Part shown: piece after piece, positions 45,567-54,461 of the stretch
How positions within the stretch are numbered: position 1 is the first letter of the stretch
How the letters are laid out: the number at the start of each line of letters is the position of its first letter
NCBI RefSeq assembly: GCF_009664365.1
Contig: NZ_CP044310.1
Location: 2,367,001 to 2,431,000 of the forward strand
From: Paenibacillus xylanilyticus
GTDB lineage: Bacteria; Bacillota; Bacilli; Paenibacillales; Paenibacillaceae
DNA length: 64,000 nt
Reading direction: 5' to 3'
The notes under the pieces: model-generated
Database searches by the model: none
Told to the model about the DNA's origin: nothing
The model's input: the letters and a program-made list of their open reading frames with translations, nothing else
Position numbers and translations under genes: made by a program

Positions 45567-45839
45567 ATGGCAGTTCGTATTCGTCTGAAACGTATGGGTG
45601 CTCACAAAGCTCCTTTCTACCGCGTAGTGGTATCGGATTCCCGTTCCCCACGTGACGGTCGTTTTATCGAGGAGATCGGTTACTACAACCCGGTTGAACA
45701 ACCGGCTGTTGTTAAGATCGATGAAGATAAAGCATTGCAATGGCTTCAAAACGGTGCGCAAGCATCCGACACTGTCCGCAACTTGCTGAGCAAAGCGGGC
45801 GTGATGAAGAAGTTCCACGAGTCTAAATTGACTAAATAA
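45567..45839 (+). CDS. rpsP: 30S ribosomal protein S16
   Basis: This 90-residue S16 starts [19 protein letters not shown] and contains the conserved [22 protein letters not shown] block. ATG 45567 follows AAGGAGGTGAATTTTCAA. The upstream in-frame extension is not coding. It belongs to the ffh-rpsP-khpA run typical of Bacillales. Confidence 0.97.
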   Translation: MAVRIRLKRMGAHKAPFYRVVVSDSRSPRDGRFIEEIGYYNPVEQPAVVKIDEDKALQWLQNGAQASDTVRNLLSKAGVMKKFHESKLTK

Positions 45840-45862
45840 GGTGCTGATTCGGAGGGTCATCT

Positions 45863-46093
45863 ATGGAAGAATTAGTAAGCATAATTGCTAAGGCTTTGGT
45901 CGATCATCCGGAAGATGTGGCGGTTCGGACGGTTGAGAAAGACCGGCTTGTCGTTTACGAGTTAACTGTTCATCCTGACGATGTCGGGAAGGTTATTGGT
46001 AAACAAGGGCGAATCGCAAAATCTCTTCGTACGGTCGTCACATCAGCAGCAGTTAAGATGGATAAACGGGTTACCGTCGATATCATATCTTAA
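45863..46093 (+). CDS. khpA: RNA-binding KH-domain protein KhpA (YlqC)
   Basis: This 76-residue single KH-domain protein has the nucleic-acid loop VIGKQGRIAKSLRT near residue 43. KhpA works with KhpB in Gram-positive post-transcriptional control and cell-envelope homeostasis. CGGAGGGTCATCT precedes the ATG. In B. subtilis ylqD follows, but here a hairpin and about 200 bp without a gene come before rimM. Confidence 0.94.
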   Translation: MEELVSIIAKALVDHPEDVAVRTVEKDRLVVYELTVHPDDVGKVIGKQGRIAKSLRTVVTSAAVKMDKRVTVDIIS

Positions 46094-46099
46094 AGATAT

Positions 46100-46139
46100 A
46101 CGAAAGGGGGTTAGGATGCATGTCCTAGCCCCTTTTCGT
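46100..46139 (+). terminator. Hairpin terminator after khpA
   Basis: ACGAAAGGGGGTTAGGA pairs with TCCTAGCCCCTTTTCGT around TGCATG. The T tail lies within the stem (TTTTCGT), so efficiency may be partial. Confidence 0.65.
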
Positions 46140-46342
46140 GCATGCTGAAACTTAAATACTATGATTGACTAGCTCGTCAAACGTGAATCACGCTCACGCT
46201 TGCCTTTATCACTGAATTTTAACCTTTGAATCATGAAATTTAAGATTAGAGGATTATAGCGATTGGATAACGATCTATAACCGGAACGACTGTAGGAAGA
46301 TCATAACTACGAACAATATTGAATGAAATGCAGGAGGAACGT

Positions 46343-46855
46343 ATGGCAGAGTTTATGAATGTAGGTAAAATCGTCAATACACACGGAATTCGTGGTGAGT
46401 TGAAAATCATGCCTTTAACCGATTTCCCGGAAGTACGTTTTGCAAAAAATGCGGAGCTGTATTTGTTTACACCCGACAACCACCCTGTGCTGGTTCATGT
46501 GGAATCCGCGCGCTTGCATAAAAATATGTATATCGTCCGATTGAAGGAATACGGAAACATTAATGAAGTGGAAAAGTTCAAAGGCGGTATAGCCAAAGTT
46601 TCCAAAGAGAACTTGGCTGAGCTGGAGGAGAATGAGTATTACTTCCACCAAATCGTGGGATGTACTGTTGTGACTGAAGAAGGTGAGAACCTGGGAACCA
46701 TCTCCGAGATTCTTACACCTGGAGCCAACGACGTATGGGTTGTTAAAACGGCGGCAGGCAAGGAAATTCTGTTACCCGTTATTGACGATGTAGTGCTTGA
46801 TGTCGATGTGAATGAGAAACTGGTAAAGGTTCATCTGATGGAAGGATTGCTGTAA
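46343..46855 (+). CDS. rimM: Ribosome maturation factor RimM
   Basis: This protein of about 170 residues binds S19 and assists 30S head assembly. The RimM domain starts [19 protein letters not shown], and the C-terminal PRC-barrel has [17 protein letters not shown] and [17 protein letters not shown] 46343 follows GCAGGAGGAACGT. It is coupled to trmD, which starts 1 nt after its stop codon. Confidence 0.95.
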   Translation: MAEFMNVGKIVNTHGIRGELKIMPLTDFPEVRFAKNAELYLFTPDNHPVLVHVESARLHKNMYIVRLKEYGNINEVEKFKGGIAKVSKENLAELEENEYYFHQIVGCTVVTEEGENLGTISEILTPGANDVWVVKTAAGKEILLPVIDDVVLDVDVNEKLVKVHLMEGLL

Positions 46856-46856
46856 C

Positions 46857-47630
46857 ATGAGAGTAGATGTACTAACGTTATTTCCAGAAATGTTCGAAGG
46901 TGTATTCGGGACAAGCATTCTTGGCAAAGCTCAGACGAAGGGGCTCGTGTCACTGAATGCAGTAAACTTCCGGGACTACGCTACGAATAAACATAATACG
47001 GTTGATGATACACCTTATGGCGGAGGCGGAGGGATGGTATTAAAGCCTGATCCGATCTTTGCTGCTGTAGAGGATGTTCTTGAAAAGCACAGCGAAGAGT
47101 CAGCCGCAGCATCGAGCAAACCTCCTCGCATTATTCTAATGTGTCCGCAAGGTGAGACGTTTACACAGAAAAAAGCAGAAGAGCTGGTACAAGAAGATCA
47201 TCTGATTTTTATCTGTGGACATTATGAAGGCTATGATGAGCGTATTCGCGAATTTCTCGTCACCGACGAATTATCCATTGGAGATTATGTATTAACCGGA
47301 GGTGAGCTGCCTGCAATGGTTGCCATTGACAGTGTTGCTCGTCTGATCCCGGGTGTACTCGGAAACGAGACGAGTGCTGTGACGGATTCGTTCAGCACAG
47401 GGCTGCTCGAATATCCGCATTATACACGACCGCCTGAATTCAGAGGCATGAAGGTACCGGATGTGCTGTTATCTGGACATCATCTGAATATTGATGCATG
47501 GCGCAGAGAACAATCTCTGATTCGTACGTTGGAGCGCAGACCGGATATGCTGGATACTGCTGAATTGACCGAAAAAGAACGGCTATGGCTCGATAAACTT
47601 CGTTCTGAGATGGAACGGACTTCCGAGTAG
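46857..47630 (+). CDS. trmD: tRNA (guanine-37-N1)-methyltransferase
   Basis: This 257-residue knotted SPOUT methyltransferase protects the reading frame by making m1G37. Motifs are [15 protein letters not shown] near 45, [11 protein letters not shown] near 121 and [16 protein letters not shown] near 138. A ribosome-binding site lies inside rimM (GGAAGGATTG). A terminator follows about 60 nt later. Unusually, rplS is not next but 3.2 kb downstream. Confidence 0.96.
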   Translation: MRVDVLTLFPEMFEGVFGTSILGKAQTKGLVSLNAVNFRDYATNKHNTVDDTPYGGGGGMVLKPDPIFAAVEDVLEKHSEESAAASSKPPRIILMCPQGETFTQKKAEELVQEDHLIFICGHYEGYDERIREFLVTDELSIGDYVLTGGELPAMVAIDSVARLIPGVLGNETSAVTDSFSTGLLEYPHYTRPPEFRGMKVPDVLLSGHHLNIDAWRREQSLIRTLERRPDMLDTAELTEKERLWLDKLRSEMERTSE

Positions 47631-47687
47631 CTGCACATATTTTAAGATCGCATGGTAAGTAGCATTGCTATGATTACAAGATATACA

Positions 47688-47720
47688 GGCCACCCTTAGG
47701 TAATAAGGTTGGTCTTTTTT
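47688..47720 (+). terminator. Rho-independent terminator after trmD
   Basis: GGCCACCCTTA pairs with TAAGGTTGGTC (one mismatch, one wobble) and is followed by TTTTTT, cutting the trmD transcript off from rplS. Confidence 0.8.
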
Positions 47721-47810
47721 GTTGTTGTGGAAGTATAGGGTGGAAATTTCGTGATGTTCGAAAATGTAAAAAGATGGATTAAATAAGCAAACTATTATAA
47801 AATGTAATTA

Positions 47811-47836
47811 TGAAACGTTGTTTCACTAAATGAAAC
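47811..47836. promoter_or_regulatory. TetR-type palindrome before the VOC gene
   Basis: TGAAAC-GTT-GTTTCA (47811-47825) is a perfect 15-bp palindrome, and a third half-site TGAAAC follows at 47831-47836. It lies just downstream of a TATAAA/TATTAT region and 29 bp before the start codon. The form is typical of TetR-family operators. No such regulator is in the window. Confidence 0.5.
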
Positions 47837-47853
47837 TTGGAGGGGTTACTGAA

Positions 47854-48231
47854 ATGAATTATACCTTTTATGGTCTGGATCATGTCCAACTTGCGGCACC
47901 AGAAGGATGCGAAGCGGAGGCACGGAGTTTTTTTCATAACCTTATGGGATGGACAGAAATTCCGAAACCTGAAGCTCTAAAAAAACGTGGTGGCGTATGG
48001 TTTCTATGTGGAACGCATCAGGTTCATATCGGAGTACAAAAAGATTTTGTGCCCGCTACCAAAGCTCATCCGGCATTTCACGTTCAGAACCTAGACTTAC
48101 TTAAGGATCATTTAAGCAGCAAACAGGTTCATATCATAGATGATGATGCGAGAACGGATGAAGGAGTAAAACGCTTCTATGTTCACGATCCTTTTGGCAA
48201 TAGGATGGAATTTTTGGAATGGACTAAATAA
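47854..48231 (+). CDS. VOC (glyoxalase-fold) family protein
   Basis: This 125-residue single vicinal-oxygen-chelate domain starts with YGLDHVQLAAPEGCE. It has WFLCGTHQVHIGVQ in the middle and ends with RFYVHDPFGNRMEFLEW, which supplies His and Glu metal ligands. These small proteins include dioxygenases, isomerases and resistance proteins, so the substrate is open. ATG 47854 is preceded by GGAGGGGTTACTGAA. The palindrome upstream suggests induction by a small molecule. It belongs to the set of three genes inserted between trmD and rplS. Confidence 0.85.
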   Translation: MNYTFYGLDHVQLAAPEGCEAEARSFFHNLMGWTEIPKPEALKKRGGVWFLCGTHQVHIGVQKDFVPATKAHPAFHVQNLDLLKDHLSSKQVHIIDDDARTDEGVKRFYVHDPFGNRMEFLEWTK

Positions 48232-48376
48232 GATGAGGCAGCGTTCATATCCTGCAGAGTAAACCATGTGAATGTTTATTTTTTCAGGAATTCAGAACAA
48301 GAGCTATCAAAAACAGATGAGATCTTTATGTTAAATTTAGGGTGAGCAATCTATAACGATTAAACGGAGGAGGAAA

Positions 48377-49627
48377 ATGATGAATCATCAGCCTTACGAG
48401 ATCGGCAGAATAGATATAAGTAAAGCCGGGGAACGGTGCAAAATGTTTCTCGGGGATCTGAATGGGGATGGACGATTAGAGATGCTGCTGGTTCAAGCTG
48501 ACGGCGGAATCGATGACCGTTATGTTCCGCACCAGGTATCCTGTCTGACCGCATATGATCTGGATGGAGAGCTCCTCTGGCAAGTGGGAAAGCCTGATCC
48601 GGATGCTGGTGGTCCTGGATCGGATTACCCCGCTCAAATTGCGGATTGGGATGGAGACGGGAACAATGAAGTCATTTGTATCATGGGTAAGCAGTTTTTG
48701 ATTTTGGACGGTAAAACCGGAGATATTAAAAGCACACATTCTTTACCGGGTGACGAGGCACATGACTGCATTATTCTTGCGAATCTGACCGGGGATGAGC
48801 AGAAGCTGGATGTCCTACTCAAAGATCGGTATAAAACCTTATGGGCCCTTGATCATGATTTCAATCTTCTATGGAAGCACGAAGGCAATGTAGGACATTT
48901 CCCATGGGTATACGATATCGATGCAGATGGGAAGGATGAGGTAATGGCAGGCTATGACATGCTTGATCATGACGGAACATTACTATGGTCTTGCACTGAT
49001 CTGGACGATCATGCCGATTGTATCTGGTTTGGAGATGTGAACGGAGATGGTCATGTTGAAATAGTTATCGGCGGCAGTGTAACGGTAATGATGGACCGTT
49101 ACGGCCACGAGATATGGCGCTATGCCGATTCTATTGAATCGCAGCACATCGCGTTAGGAAAGTTTTGCGACGGGCTGCCCGGTTTGCAGATCGCTGGTCT
49201 TGATCGTATCATTCGCGGTGATGAGCATGGAAAAGACGGAATGTTTTTGCTGGATTACGAGGGAAAAGAACTCTGGAAGGAAGATCGCACGACACGTGGC
49301 TGGCTAACGATTATAGAGCCTGTACGGGACTGGGATGATAGTGGACTGGATTATATATTAGCTTATCGCAGAGGCGGAGGTGTACTGCCTTCTTTGGTAG
49401 ATGGACAGATGCAATCGGTTGCAGTATTCGAAAAAGAAGGATATGCCGTACATGCGGATCTCTGTCAGACGGGGAAGGAACAGATCATCATCTATGATGC
49501 GAATGAAGCTGTCCTGTATTCCAGCTCCAAGATTGAACTGACCTCATGGACCTCCAAAAAAGCCGAGCCACAGTCCAAAAGACTGTACAGCTCGACTCTA
49601 TATCCTGGCGGAGAAGTGTTGATTTAA
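48377..49627 (+). CDS. Calcium-loop (FG-GAP/VCBS-like) beta-propeller protein
   Basis: This 416-residue protein is built from repeated DxDxDG-type loops (DLNGDGRLE near 27, DWDGDGNNE near 93, DIDADGKDE near 185, DVNGDGHVE near 215), each opening a propeller blade. It has no signal peptide or membrane helix, unusual for this fold, so it should act in the cytoplasm. Loops of this sort occur in PL11 rhamnogalacturonan lyases and FG-GAP proteins, but I cannot place it in an enzyme family. GGAGGAGG precedes the ATG. It is part of the trmD-rplS insertion and ends 3 bp before a convergent deacetylase gene. Confidence 0.7.
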   Translation: MMNHQPYEIGRIDISKAGERCKMFLGDLNGDGRLEMLLVQADGGIDDRYVPHQVSCLTAYDLDGELLWQVGKPDPDAGGPGSDYPAQIADWDGDGNNEVICIMGKQFLILDGKTGDIKSTHSLPGDEAHDCIILANLTGDEQKLDVLLKDRYKTLWALDHDFNLLWKHEGNVGHFPWVYDIDADGKDEVMAGYDMLDHDGTLLWSCTDLDDHADCIWFGDVNGDGHVEIVIGGSVTVMMDRYGHEIWRYADSIESQHIALGKFCDGLPGLQIAGLDRIIRGDEHGKDGMFLLDYEGKELWKEDRTTRGWLTIIEPVRDWDDSGLDYILAYRRGGGVLPSLVDGQMQSVAVFEKEGYAVHADLCQTGKEQIIIYDANEAVLYSSSKIELTSWTSKKAEPQSKRLYSSTLYPGGEVLI

Positions 49628-49630
49628 CTA

Positions 49631-50596
49631 CTATTGACTAATGTCGACCAGAGGGAGTATATCTGACTGATCTGCCTCCGGGTTAAGCAACTTGGCTAAA
49701 TCCGTTCCGGTCGTCACCGTTAGTCTTGGGAGCTTCATCGGGTTATCTCCCGGATGAACAAAACCTGAGCGAACCGAGAAAGCCATGCGATACCCATTTT
49801 GCTGCAGCTGATAAATCATCTGCGTGCTGGTGTAACCGAAAGGATATGCCAAATAGGGCGTGTCGATTCCCTTTTCCTTCATCATCCTGATATCATCGTT
49901 CAGCAGGCTTGTATCAAGTCCTACAGGCACGCTCTCACCGCAGCGCATAAACCCCTTGTGGTGCAAGTTATAGGTGTGGCTGTTAAACTCAAATACATCT
50001 GCTGCAGCCTTCATCTCCGGTTCGGAGATAAACGTTTTTTTGGCGGGATCAAAATCAGCAGGTTGATCCTGAATCTTGCTGCCGATGACAAAGAGAGAAG
50101 CATGAAAATTATATTTTTTGAGTACGGGATAGGCAAGTGTATAATTGTTCTGATATCCGTCATCAAAAGTGATGACAATGGACTTCTTGGGTAGTGAGAT
50201 CAGACCATTTACGTAGTCTTCCAACTGCTCCAATGTAATCGTATTGTACCCTTCATCATGCAAGTACTTCATATTGTCTTCGAAATCCTCAAGATTAATG
50301 ATGGACTTGTTTCCTGTTTCGTGATTATTCACTTTGGGCTGTATGTAGTGATACATGAGTACAGGAACTTCCGTAGCAGTACCAGGCGCAACTTGAAAGG
50401 TAGCCAGATTCAGCCCGGTCTTGCTAGAGTAGTCCGTGTGTGACATCAGGAATGCTTTACGCTTGACCATGTCCCAGGATGTGCATGCTTTGTGCGATAG
50501 TGCATTTGTCGGATGATTAACAGCATAGGCATACAGCGTAATGATGCAAGTGACTGCAGCTAGTGAAGCAAGGGTAAATCTTTTCCAATGTTTCAT
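49631..50596 (-). CDS. Polysaccharide deacetylase (NodB domain), membrane-anchored
   Basis: This 321-residue exported protein has an N-terminal signal anchor (RFTLASLAAVTCIITLYAYAV). It then has PVLMYHYIQPKVN and a NodB domain from about 130, with the metal Asp pair in IVITFDDGYQNNY and histidines in EFNSHTYNLHHKG. C-terminal motifs are LAYPFGYTST and MAFSVRSGFVHPGDNP. Such enzymes remove acetyl groups from peptidoglycan or exopolysaccharide. GGAGAAACAACC precedes the ATG. It is convergent with the propeller gene and divergent from rplS. Confidence 0.88.
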   Translation of the reverse strand: MKHWKRFTLASLAAVTCIITLYAYAVNHPTNALSHKACTSWDMVKRKAFLMSHTDYSSKTGLNLATFQVAPGTATEVPVLMYHYIQPKVNNHETGNKSIINLEDFEDNMKYLHDEGYNTITLEQLEDYVNGLISLPKKSIVITFDDGYQNNYTLAYPVLKKYNFHASLFVIGSKIQDQPADFDPAKKTFISEPEMKAAADVFEFNSHTYNLHHKGFMRCGESVPVGLDTSLLNDDIRMMKEKGIDTPYLAYPFGYTSTQMIYQLQQNGYRMAFSVRSGFVHPGDNPMKLPRLTVTTGTDLAKLLNPEADQSDILPLVDISQ

Positions 50597-50772
50597 AGTT
50601 CGGTTGTTTCTCCTTATACAATTTCATTTCTTAGTGCAATTCAGACAGGTATTCAGTATTCTACCAAGCTATATCATAGACGAACATTCTTGACAGAAAG
50701 TTACATTATTTTTTCCGTAATGTGGTTGACTTCAGGTGGAAGAGTTGTTTGTGATATTATGTTTATTTTTCC

Positions 50773-50801
50773 TTGTGTTTTGATATAGGGCATGGTACAA
50801 T
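50773..50801 (+). promoter_or_regulatory. Promoter of rplS
   Basis: TTGTGT (50773-50778) and TACAAT (50796-50801) are separated by 17 bp, with a predicted start near 50808. It explains how rplS is expressed away from trmD. Confidence 0.65.
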
Positions 50802-50841
50802 AATTCTGTTGTGTGGAATACGGCGGTCCTCTATGGATAAT

Positions 50842-50899
50842 GAAGGAGACAGGGAGTTCTCCGGAAGAAGTATGAACGCCTGTACGGAAGGAGGGAGTC
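50842..50899 (+). ncRNA. Candidate L19 leader
   Basis: The segment between the predicted start and rplS includes GGAG-TT-CTCC, then AAGTATGAACGCC and GGAAGGAGGG. It resembles the Firmicutes L19 leader, thought to allow autoregulation by L19. I recognise this by position and general form only. Confidence 0.4.
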
Positions 50900-50903
50900 A
50901 TAG

Positions 50904-51245
50904 ATGAATATCGTTCAAGCGATTACTCAAGAACAACTTCGCAAAGATATTCCGAGTTTTCGTCCTGGTGACACTTTGAAAGTGCACGTTAAGGTTATCG
51001 AGGGAACTCGTGAGCGTATCCAATTGTTCGAAGGTGTTGTGATCAAGCGCCGTGGTGGTGGAATCAGTGAGACTTTTACAGTTCGTAAAATTTCTTACGG
51101 TGTAGGTGTGGAAAGAACTTTCCCGCTTCATTCCCCTAAAATCGATAAAATCGATGTGGCTCGCCGTGGTAAAGTGCGTCGTGCGAAGCTTTATTATCTT
51201 CGTGAACTACGCGGTAAAGCAGCGAGAATTAAAGAAATTCGTTAA
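50904..51245 (+). CDS. rplS: 50S ribosomal protein L19
   Basis: This 113-residue L19 has the typical [20 protein letters not shown] and [14 protein letters not shown] segments and ends [38 protein letters not shown] precedes the ATG. It has its own promoter and leader, and a terminator directly follows, so it is a single-gene unit here. Confidence 0.97.
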   Translation: MNIVQAITQEQLRKDIPSFRPGDTLKVHVKVIEGTRERIQLFEGVVIKRRGGGISETFTVRKISYGVGVERTFPLHSPKIDKIDVARRGKVRRAKLYYLRELRGKAARIKEIR

Positions 51246-51261
51246 TATAACGGATACCGGA

Positions 51262-51292
51262 GAGGGCTTGGAGACAAGCCCTTTTCGTTTTT
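51262..51292 (+). terminator. Rho-independent terminator after rplS
   Basis: AGGGCTTG-GAGA-CAAGCCCT followed by TTTCGTTTTT. The following gap to 51544 holds a long-range inverted repeat AATCAGTTA/TAACTGATT (51375-51383 and 51442-51450) and no gene. Confidence 0.85.
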
Positions 51293-51544
51293 GTCCGGGA
51301 AAAGTTGAACCGGAGGTACACTTCCGAGTAAAATGGTATGGCGGCACACGCGTGAGAGTCCGGGAGGCTTGTGTAATCAGTTAGAGCATAGGTAATATGC
51401 GGATCATTTGTACTAAAATGAAATGCTCGTGTAGAAGTACATAACTGATTTGAGAATTTTGCATGAATTCAATGAAATGAATGATGTGAAAAGCTGGATG
51501 TGTAAACTGCTATAACATGTACCGTGAAGAGAGGAAGATCAATA

Positions 51545-52162
51545 ATGGAACAGGAAGTTCAACACCAGGACAATTCTGCCGAAGAGAAGGGCAGTCGATC
51601 CAAAAAAGCCAAAAATGAGATTGTCGAATGGCTCAAAGCGATTGTGATCGCATTGGTGCTCGTTATTTTAATTCGATGGTTATTATTCAAACCGTTTGTC
51701 GTGGACGGACCTTCCATGCAGCCGAATTTCCATACAGGTGAACGTGTCATCGTAAATGAAATCCTGTACGATATCCGGGAACCACAGCGCGGAGAGGTTA
51801 TCGTATTCCATGTTCCTTCAGAAGGACGTGATTTCATCAAACGTGTCATTGCTGTAGCGGGTGATACTGTTCAGGTGACTGGGGATACGGTTATGGTAAA
51901 CGGGGAGAAAGTGAATGAGACTTACATTCAGGGAGCGATTGACGCAGCCGAAGCGAATGGCGGAACCTATAATGTGAAGGACTTCCCGAATGAGCAATTC
52001 CCGGATGGCAAGGTGCCAGAAGGCCATGTGTTTGTAATGGGCGACAATCGTCCGAACAGTACGGATAGCCGAATGATTGGTTACGTGTCTCTAGAGGATA
52101 TCGTAGGACGTGCAGATGTTATTTTCTGGCCGATCGGTGATATCAAGTGGATTAACCACTAA
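51545..52162 (+). CDS. lepB: Type I signal peptidase
   Basis: This membrane-bound peptidase of about 205 residues removes signal peptides. A basic N-terminus is followed by one helix (IVIALVLVILIRWLLF). The nucleophile Ser57 is in VDGPSMQPNF and the general base Lys99 in RDFIKRVIAVAGD, with VFVMGDNRPNSTDSR near the C-terminus. ATG 51545 follows AGAGAGGAAG. The in-frame GTG 21 bp upstream overlaps that site. It lies between rplS and rbgA, with a conspicuous inverted-repeat element downstream. Confidence 0.95.
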   Translation: MEQEVQHQDNSAEEKGSRSKKAKNEIVEWLKAIVIALVLVILIRWLLFKPFVVDGPSMQPNFHTGERVIVNEILYDIREPQRGEVIVFHVPSEGRDFIKRVIAVAGDTVQVTGDTVMVNGEKVNETYIQGAIDAAEANGGTYNVKDFPNEQFPDGKVPEGHVFVMGDNRPNSTDSRMIGYVSLEDIVGRADVIFWPIGDIKWINH

Positions 52163-52172
52163 TCAAGTTCAG

Positions 52173-52300
52173 GATATATAAGCTAAATATATCGTTTACT
52201 CCATACCAGAGAGGGCAAAATAAGAATGGGGATACCCGTGACCGGAAACGTGTTTTGCCAATGAAGGAATCAAGTGAATTGTAGCTTTAGCTTATATATC
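52173..52300. repeat. 128-bp inverted-repeat element between lepB and rbgA
   Basis: GATATATAAGCTAAA (52173-52187) and TTTAGCTTATATATC (52286-52300) form a perfect 15-bp inverted repeat. Inside, GGCAAAA (52214-52220) pairs with TTTTGCC (52253-52259), around GGGGATACCCGTGACC. No T run follows. It could be a structured intercistronic RNA, or a small MITE-like element. Confidence 0.6.
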
Positions 52301-52324
52301 ATTAAATAATGAGGTGAAGACAAG

Positions 52325-53188
52325 GTGACGATACAATGGTTTCCAGGTCACATGACCCGGGCCAGACGCCAGATTCAGGATAAGTTAAAGCTGATTGACG
52401 TGGTCATCGAACTGCTGGATGCCCGTCTGCCTGTCTCCAGCCGAAATCCGATGATTGATGAAATTTTACAGGGTAAACCTCGCATGATTTTGTTAAACAA
52501 GTCTGATCTTGCGGATGCCAAGGTGACACAGGAATGGATTGCCTATTTCAAAAATGAAGGAATTACTGCGTTCCCTGTGGATGCATCCACAGGGACCAAC
52601 GTAAAAGACATTCCGGCACAGGCCCGGTTGCTGCTCAAAGAGAAAATTGACCGTCAGCTGGCGAAGGGTATTAACCCGCGTGCCGTTCGTGCGCTCATTG
52701 TAGGTATTCCCAACGTAGGGAAATCCACATTGATTAACCGGCTTGCTGGACGAAATATTGCAGCGACGGGAGATCGCCCTGGTGTAACGAAGGGTCAGCA
52801 ATGGATTAAAGTAGGTAAAGAGATGGAGCTGCTCGATACGCCTGGTATTTTGTGGCCCAAATTCGAGGACCAGAACGTAGGTTATCGGCTTGCGGTCACA
52901 GGAGCCATTAAGGAAGAGATCCTTAATGCCGAGGATATCGCCTTCTTTGCAATCAGCTACCTGATGCGCTACTACTGGGATGCTCTGGAGGAACGCTATG
53001 AGCTTCAGGAGTTCTCCAAGGATGCAGATGATTCGGATAGCGTTATAGCCATCATGGAACAGGTTGGTCGTAAACGGGGCTGTATTGTTAGCGGTGGGCG
53101 TGTGGACCTGGAAAAAGCATCGCGTGCTTTTCTGCGTGAATTGCGTGCAGGCAAGATGGGACGCTTCTCTATGGAAGCTCCATATTAA
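52325..53188 (+). CDS. rbgA: Ribosome biogenesis GTPase RbgA (YlqF)
   Basis: This 287-residue circularly permuted GTPase is essential for late 50S assembly. The permuted order is clear: G4 (LLNKSDL near 57) comes before G1 ([14 protein letters not shown] near 126) and G3 ([11 protein letters not shown] near 170). The N-terminus [15 protein letters not shown] is characteristic. Start is GTG 52325 after ATGAGGTGAAGACAAG. It is followed by a terminator and then, after an AT-rich gap, rnhB. Confidence 0.96.
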   Translation: MTIQWFPGHMTRARRQIQDKLKLIDVVIELLDARLPVSSRNPMIDEILQGKPRMILLNKSDLADAKVTQEWIAYFKNEGITAFPVDASTGTNVKDIPAQARLLLKEKIDRQLAKGINPRAVRALIVGIPNVGKSTLINRLAGRNIAATGDRPGVTKGQQWIKVGKEMELLDTPGILWPKFEDQNVGYRLAVTGAIKEEILNAEDIAFFAISYLMRYYWDALEERYELQEFSKDADDSDSVIAIMEQVGRKRGCIVSGGRVDLEKASRAFLRELRAGKMGRFSMEAPY

Positions 53189-53221
53189 AAGGAATTTGCA
53201 TATGCAATATAGAGCCGAAAG

Positions 53222-53261
53222 AAGCGGCCGTTACCGGATTACCGGGAGCGGTCGCTTTTTT
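53222..53261 (+). terminator. Rho-independent terminator after rbgA
   Basis: AAGCGGCCG...ACCGG pairs with CCGG...CGGTCGCTT and is followed by TTTTTT. Confidence 0.85.
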
Positions 53262-53732
53262 CATTTATACAAAAAATAACGAACTTATGATAGAGCAGCG
53301 AATATAAAACAGGAATGAAAGATGACCACAAATAGGAAAGGATGAGATAGTCTTGTGTATATATCTGAGGTGTAAAAATCGTGCTATGATGAGAGTTCAG
53401 GCAATTGGCCTGGTTGACCACAGGATATCTTCAATTTAAATCTTCAGATACCGATAAATGAAGAAACAAACTCTTATTATTATATATGCATATCACGGTG
53501 CTAATGAAGACGAAGTAATTTTTGCTAATTTGAAAACAAAGAGCTAGAATCTGCGTCTATAACAAAGTACCACGTTCAGGGTGTGATCAAGAGAGTAAGT
53601 AATTTACTTGGACTGAACATATTAGGGTGTCAAAAAATTGGGACTTCCCGAGCCGTGCTTAGGGACACGAGACATGGATGACTTATAGAGAGAAACATGT
53701 TAAAGCTTGCGTGGGTAGAGGAGATGAAAGCA
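53262..53732. other. AT-rich gap before rnhB
   Basis: About 470 bp without a recognisable gene. It holds an AAGTAA-T-TTACTT palindrome (53597-53609) and a possible hairpin closed by GTGTC/GACAC (53627-53668) with an inner GGGACTTCCC. No promoter is convincing. Confidence 0.4.
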
Positions 53733-54431
53733 ATGACTGAACATAATGAAATGAATGAACTGATACCAATGGAACCTTCTAAATCCAAGAAGAAAAAAGC
53801 AGAGATTGAACCTCGTGATCTGCTGATTCATGAGAGGGAGTATTGGGAGAGTGGTTTTGAGCGAATTGCAGGCATTGATGAGGTGGGCAGGGGATGTCTA
53901 TTCGGAGATGTGGTGGCCGCTGCTGTCATATTACCTCGTGATCTGATACTGGAAGGGGTTAATGATTCCAAAAAACTAACAGAGAAGAAGCGTGAAGCTC
54001 TGTATGACGTTATTATGGAAAAGGCTTTGTCCGTAGGAGTTGGTTTTGCGGATGCAGAAACGATTGATCGTCTCAATATTAAACAGGCCACCAGACTTGC
54101 AATGAAGCGTGCCGTGGAGGCCCTGGATGGTGTACCTGACTATCTATTGGTTGATGCCGAAAAAGTGGACGTAAATGTACCTCAGATCTCCATTATCAAA
54201 GGCGATGCCAACAGCCAGTCCATCGCAGCAGCATCCATCATTGCGAAGGTAACCCGCGATCGGCTCTGCAAGGAGGAATGGGAGACGTTATATCCGGAGT
54301 ATGGTCTGTCGATACATAAGGGATATGCAACAAAGTTTCATCGCGAACAGATCATGGCTCTTGGAGCCACGCCGATGCACAGGCGGAGCTTTCTCGGCAA
54401 TCTGCTCGGCGAGCAGCATACTTTATTTTAA
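53733..54431 (+). CDS. rnhB: Ribonuclease HII
   Basis: This 232-residue enzyme cuts RNA in RNA-DNA hybrids and misincorporated ribonucleotides. The first catalytic pair is in AGIDEVGRGCLFGDVVAA (D49, E50). The third Asp lies in YLLVDAEKVD near 145, and the fourth in the IIAKVTRDRL region. The usual GRGPLAGPVV reads GRGCLFGDVV here, with the catalytic residues kept. ATG 53733 lies 9 nt after GAGGAG, and an ATG within that site is less likely. A basic linker (SKSKKKKAE) precedes the fold. Confidence 0.92.
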   Translation: MTEHNEMNELIPMEPSKSKKKKAEIEPRDLLIHEREYWESGFERIAGIDEVGRGCLFGDVVAAAVILPRDLILEGVNDSKKLTEKKREALYDVIMEKALSVGVGFADAETIDRLNIKQATRLAMKRAVEALDGVPDYLLVDAEKVDVNVPQISIIKGDANSQSIAAASIIAKVTRDRLCKEEWETLYPEYGLSIHKGYATKFHREQIMALGATPMHRRSFLGNLLGEQHTLF

Positions 54432-54461
54432 CCAAGACGTACAGGAAGGAGGGAGAGAACT

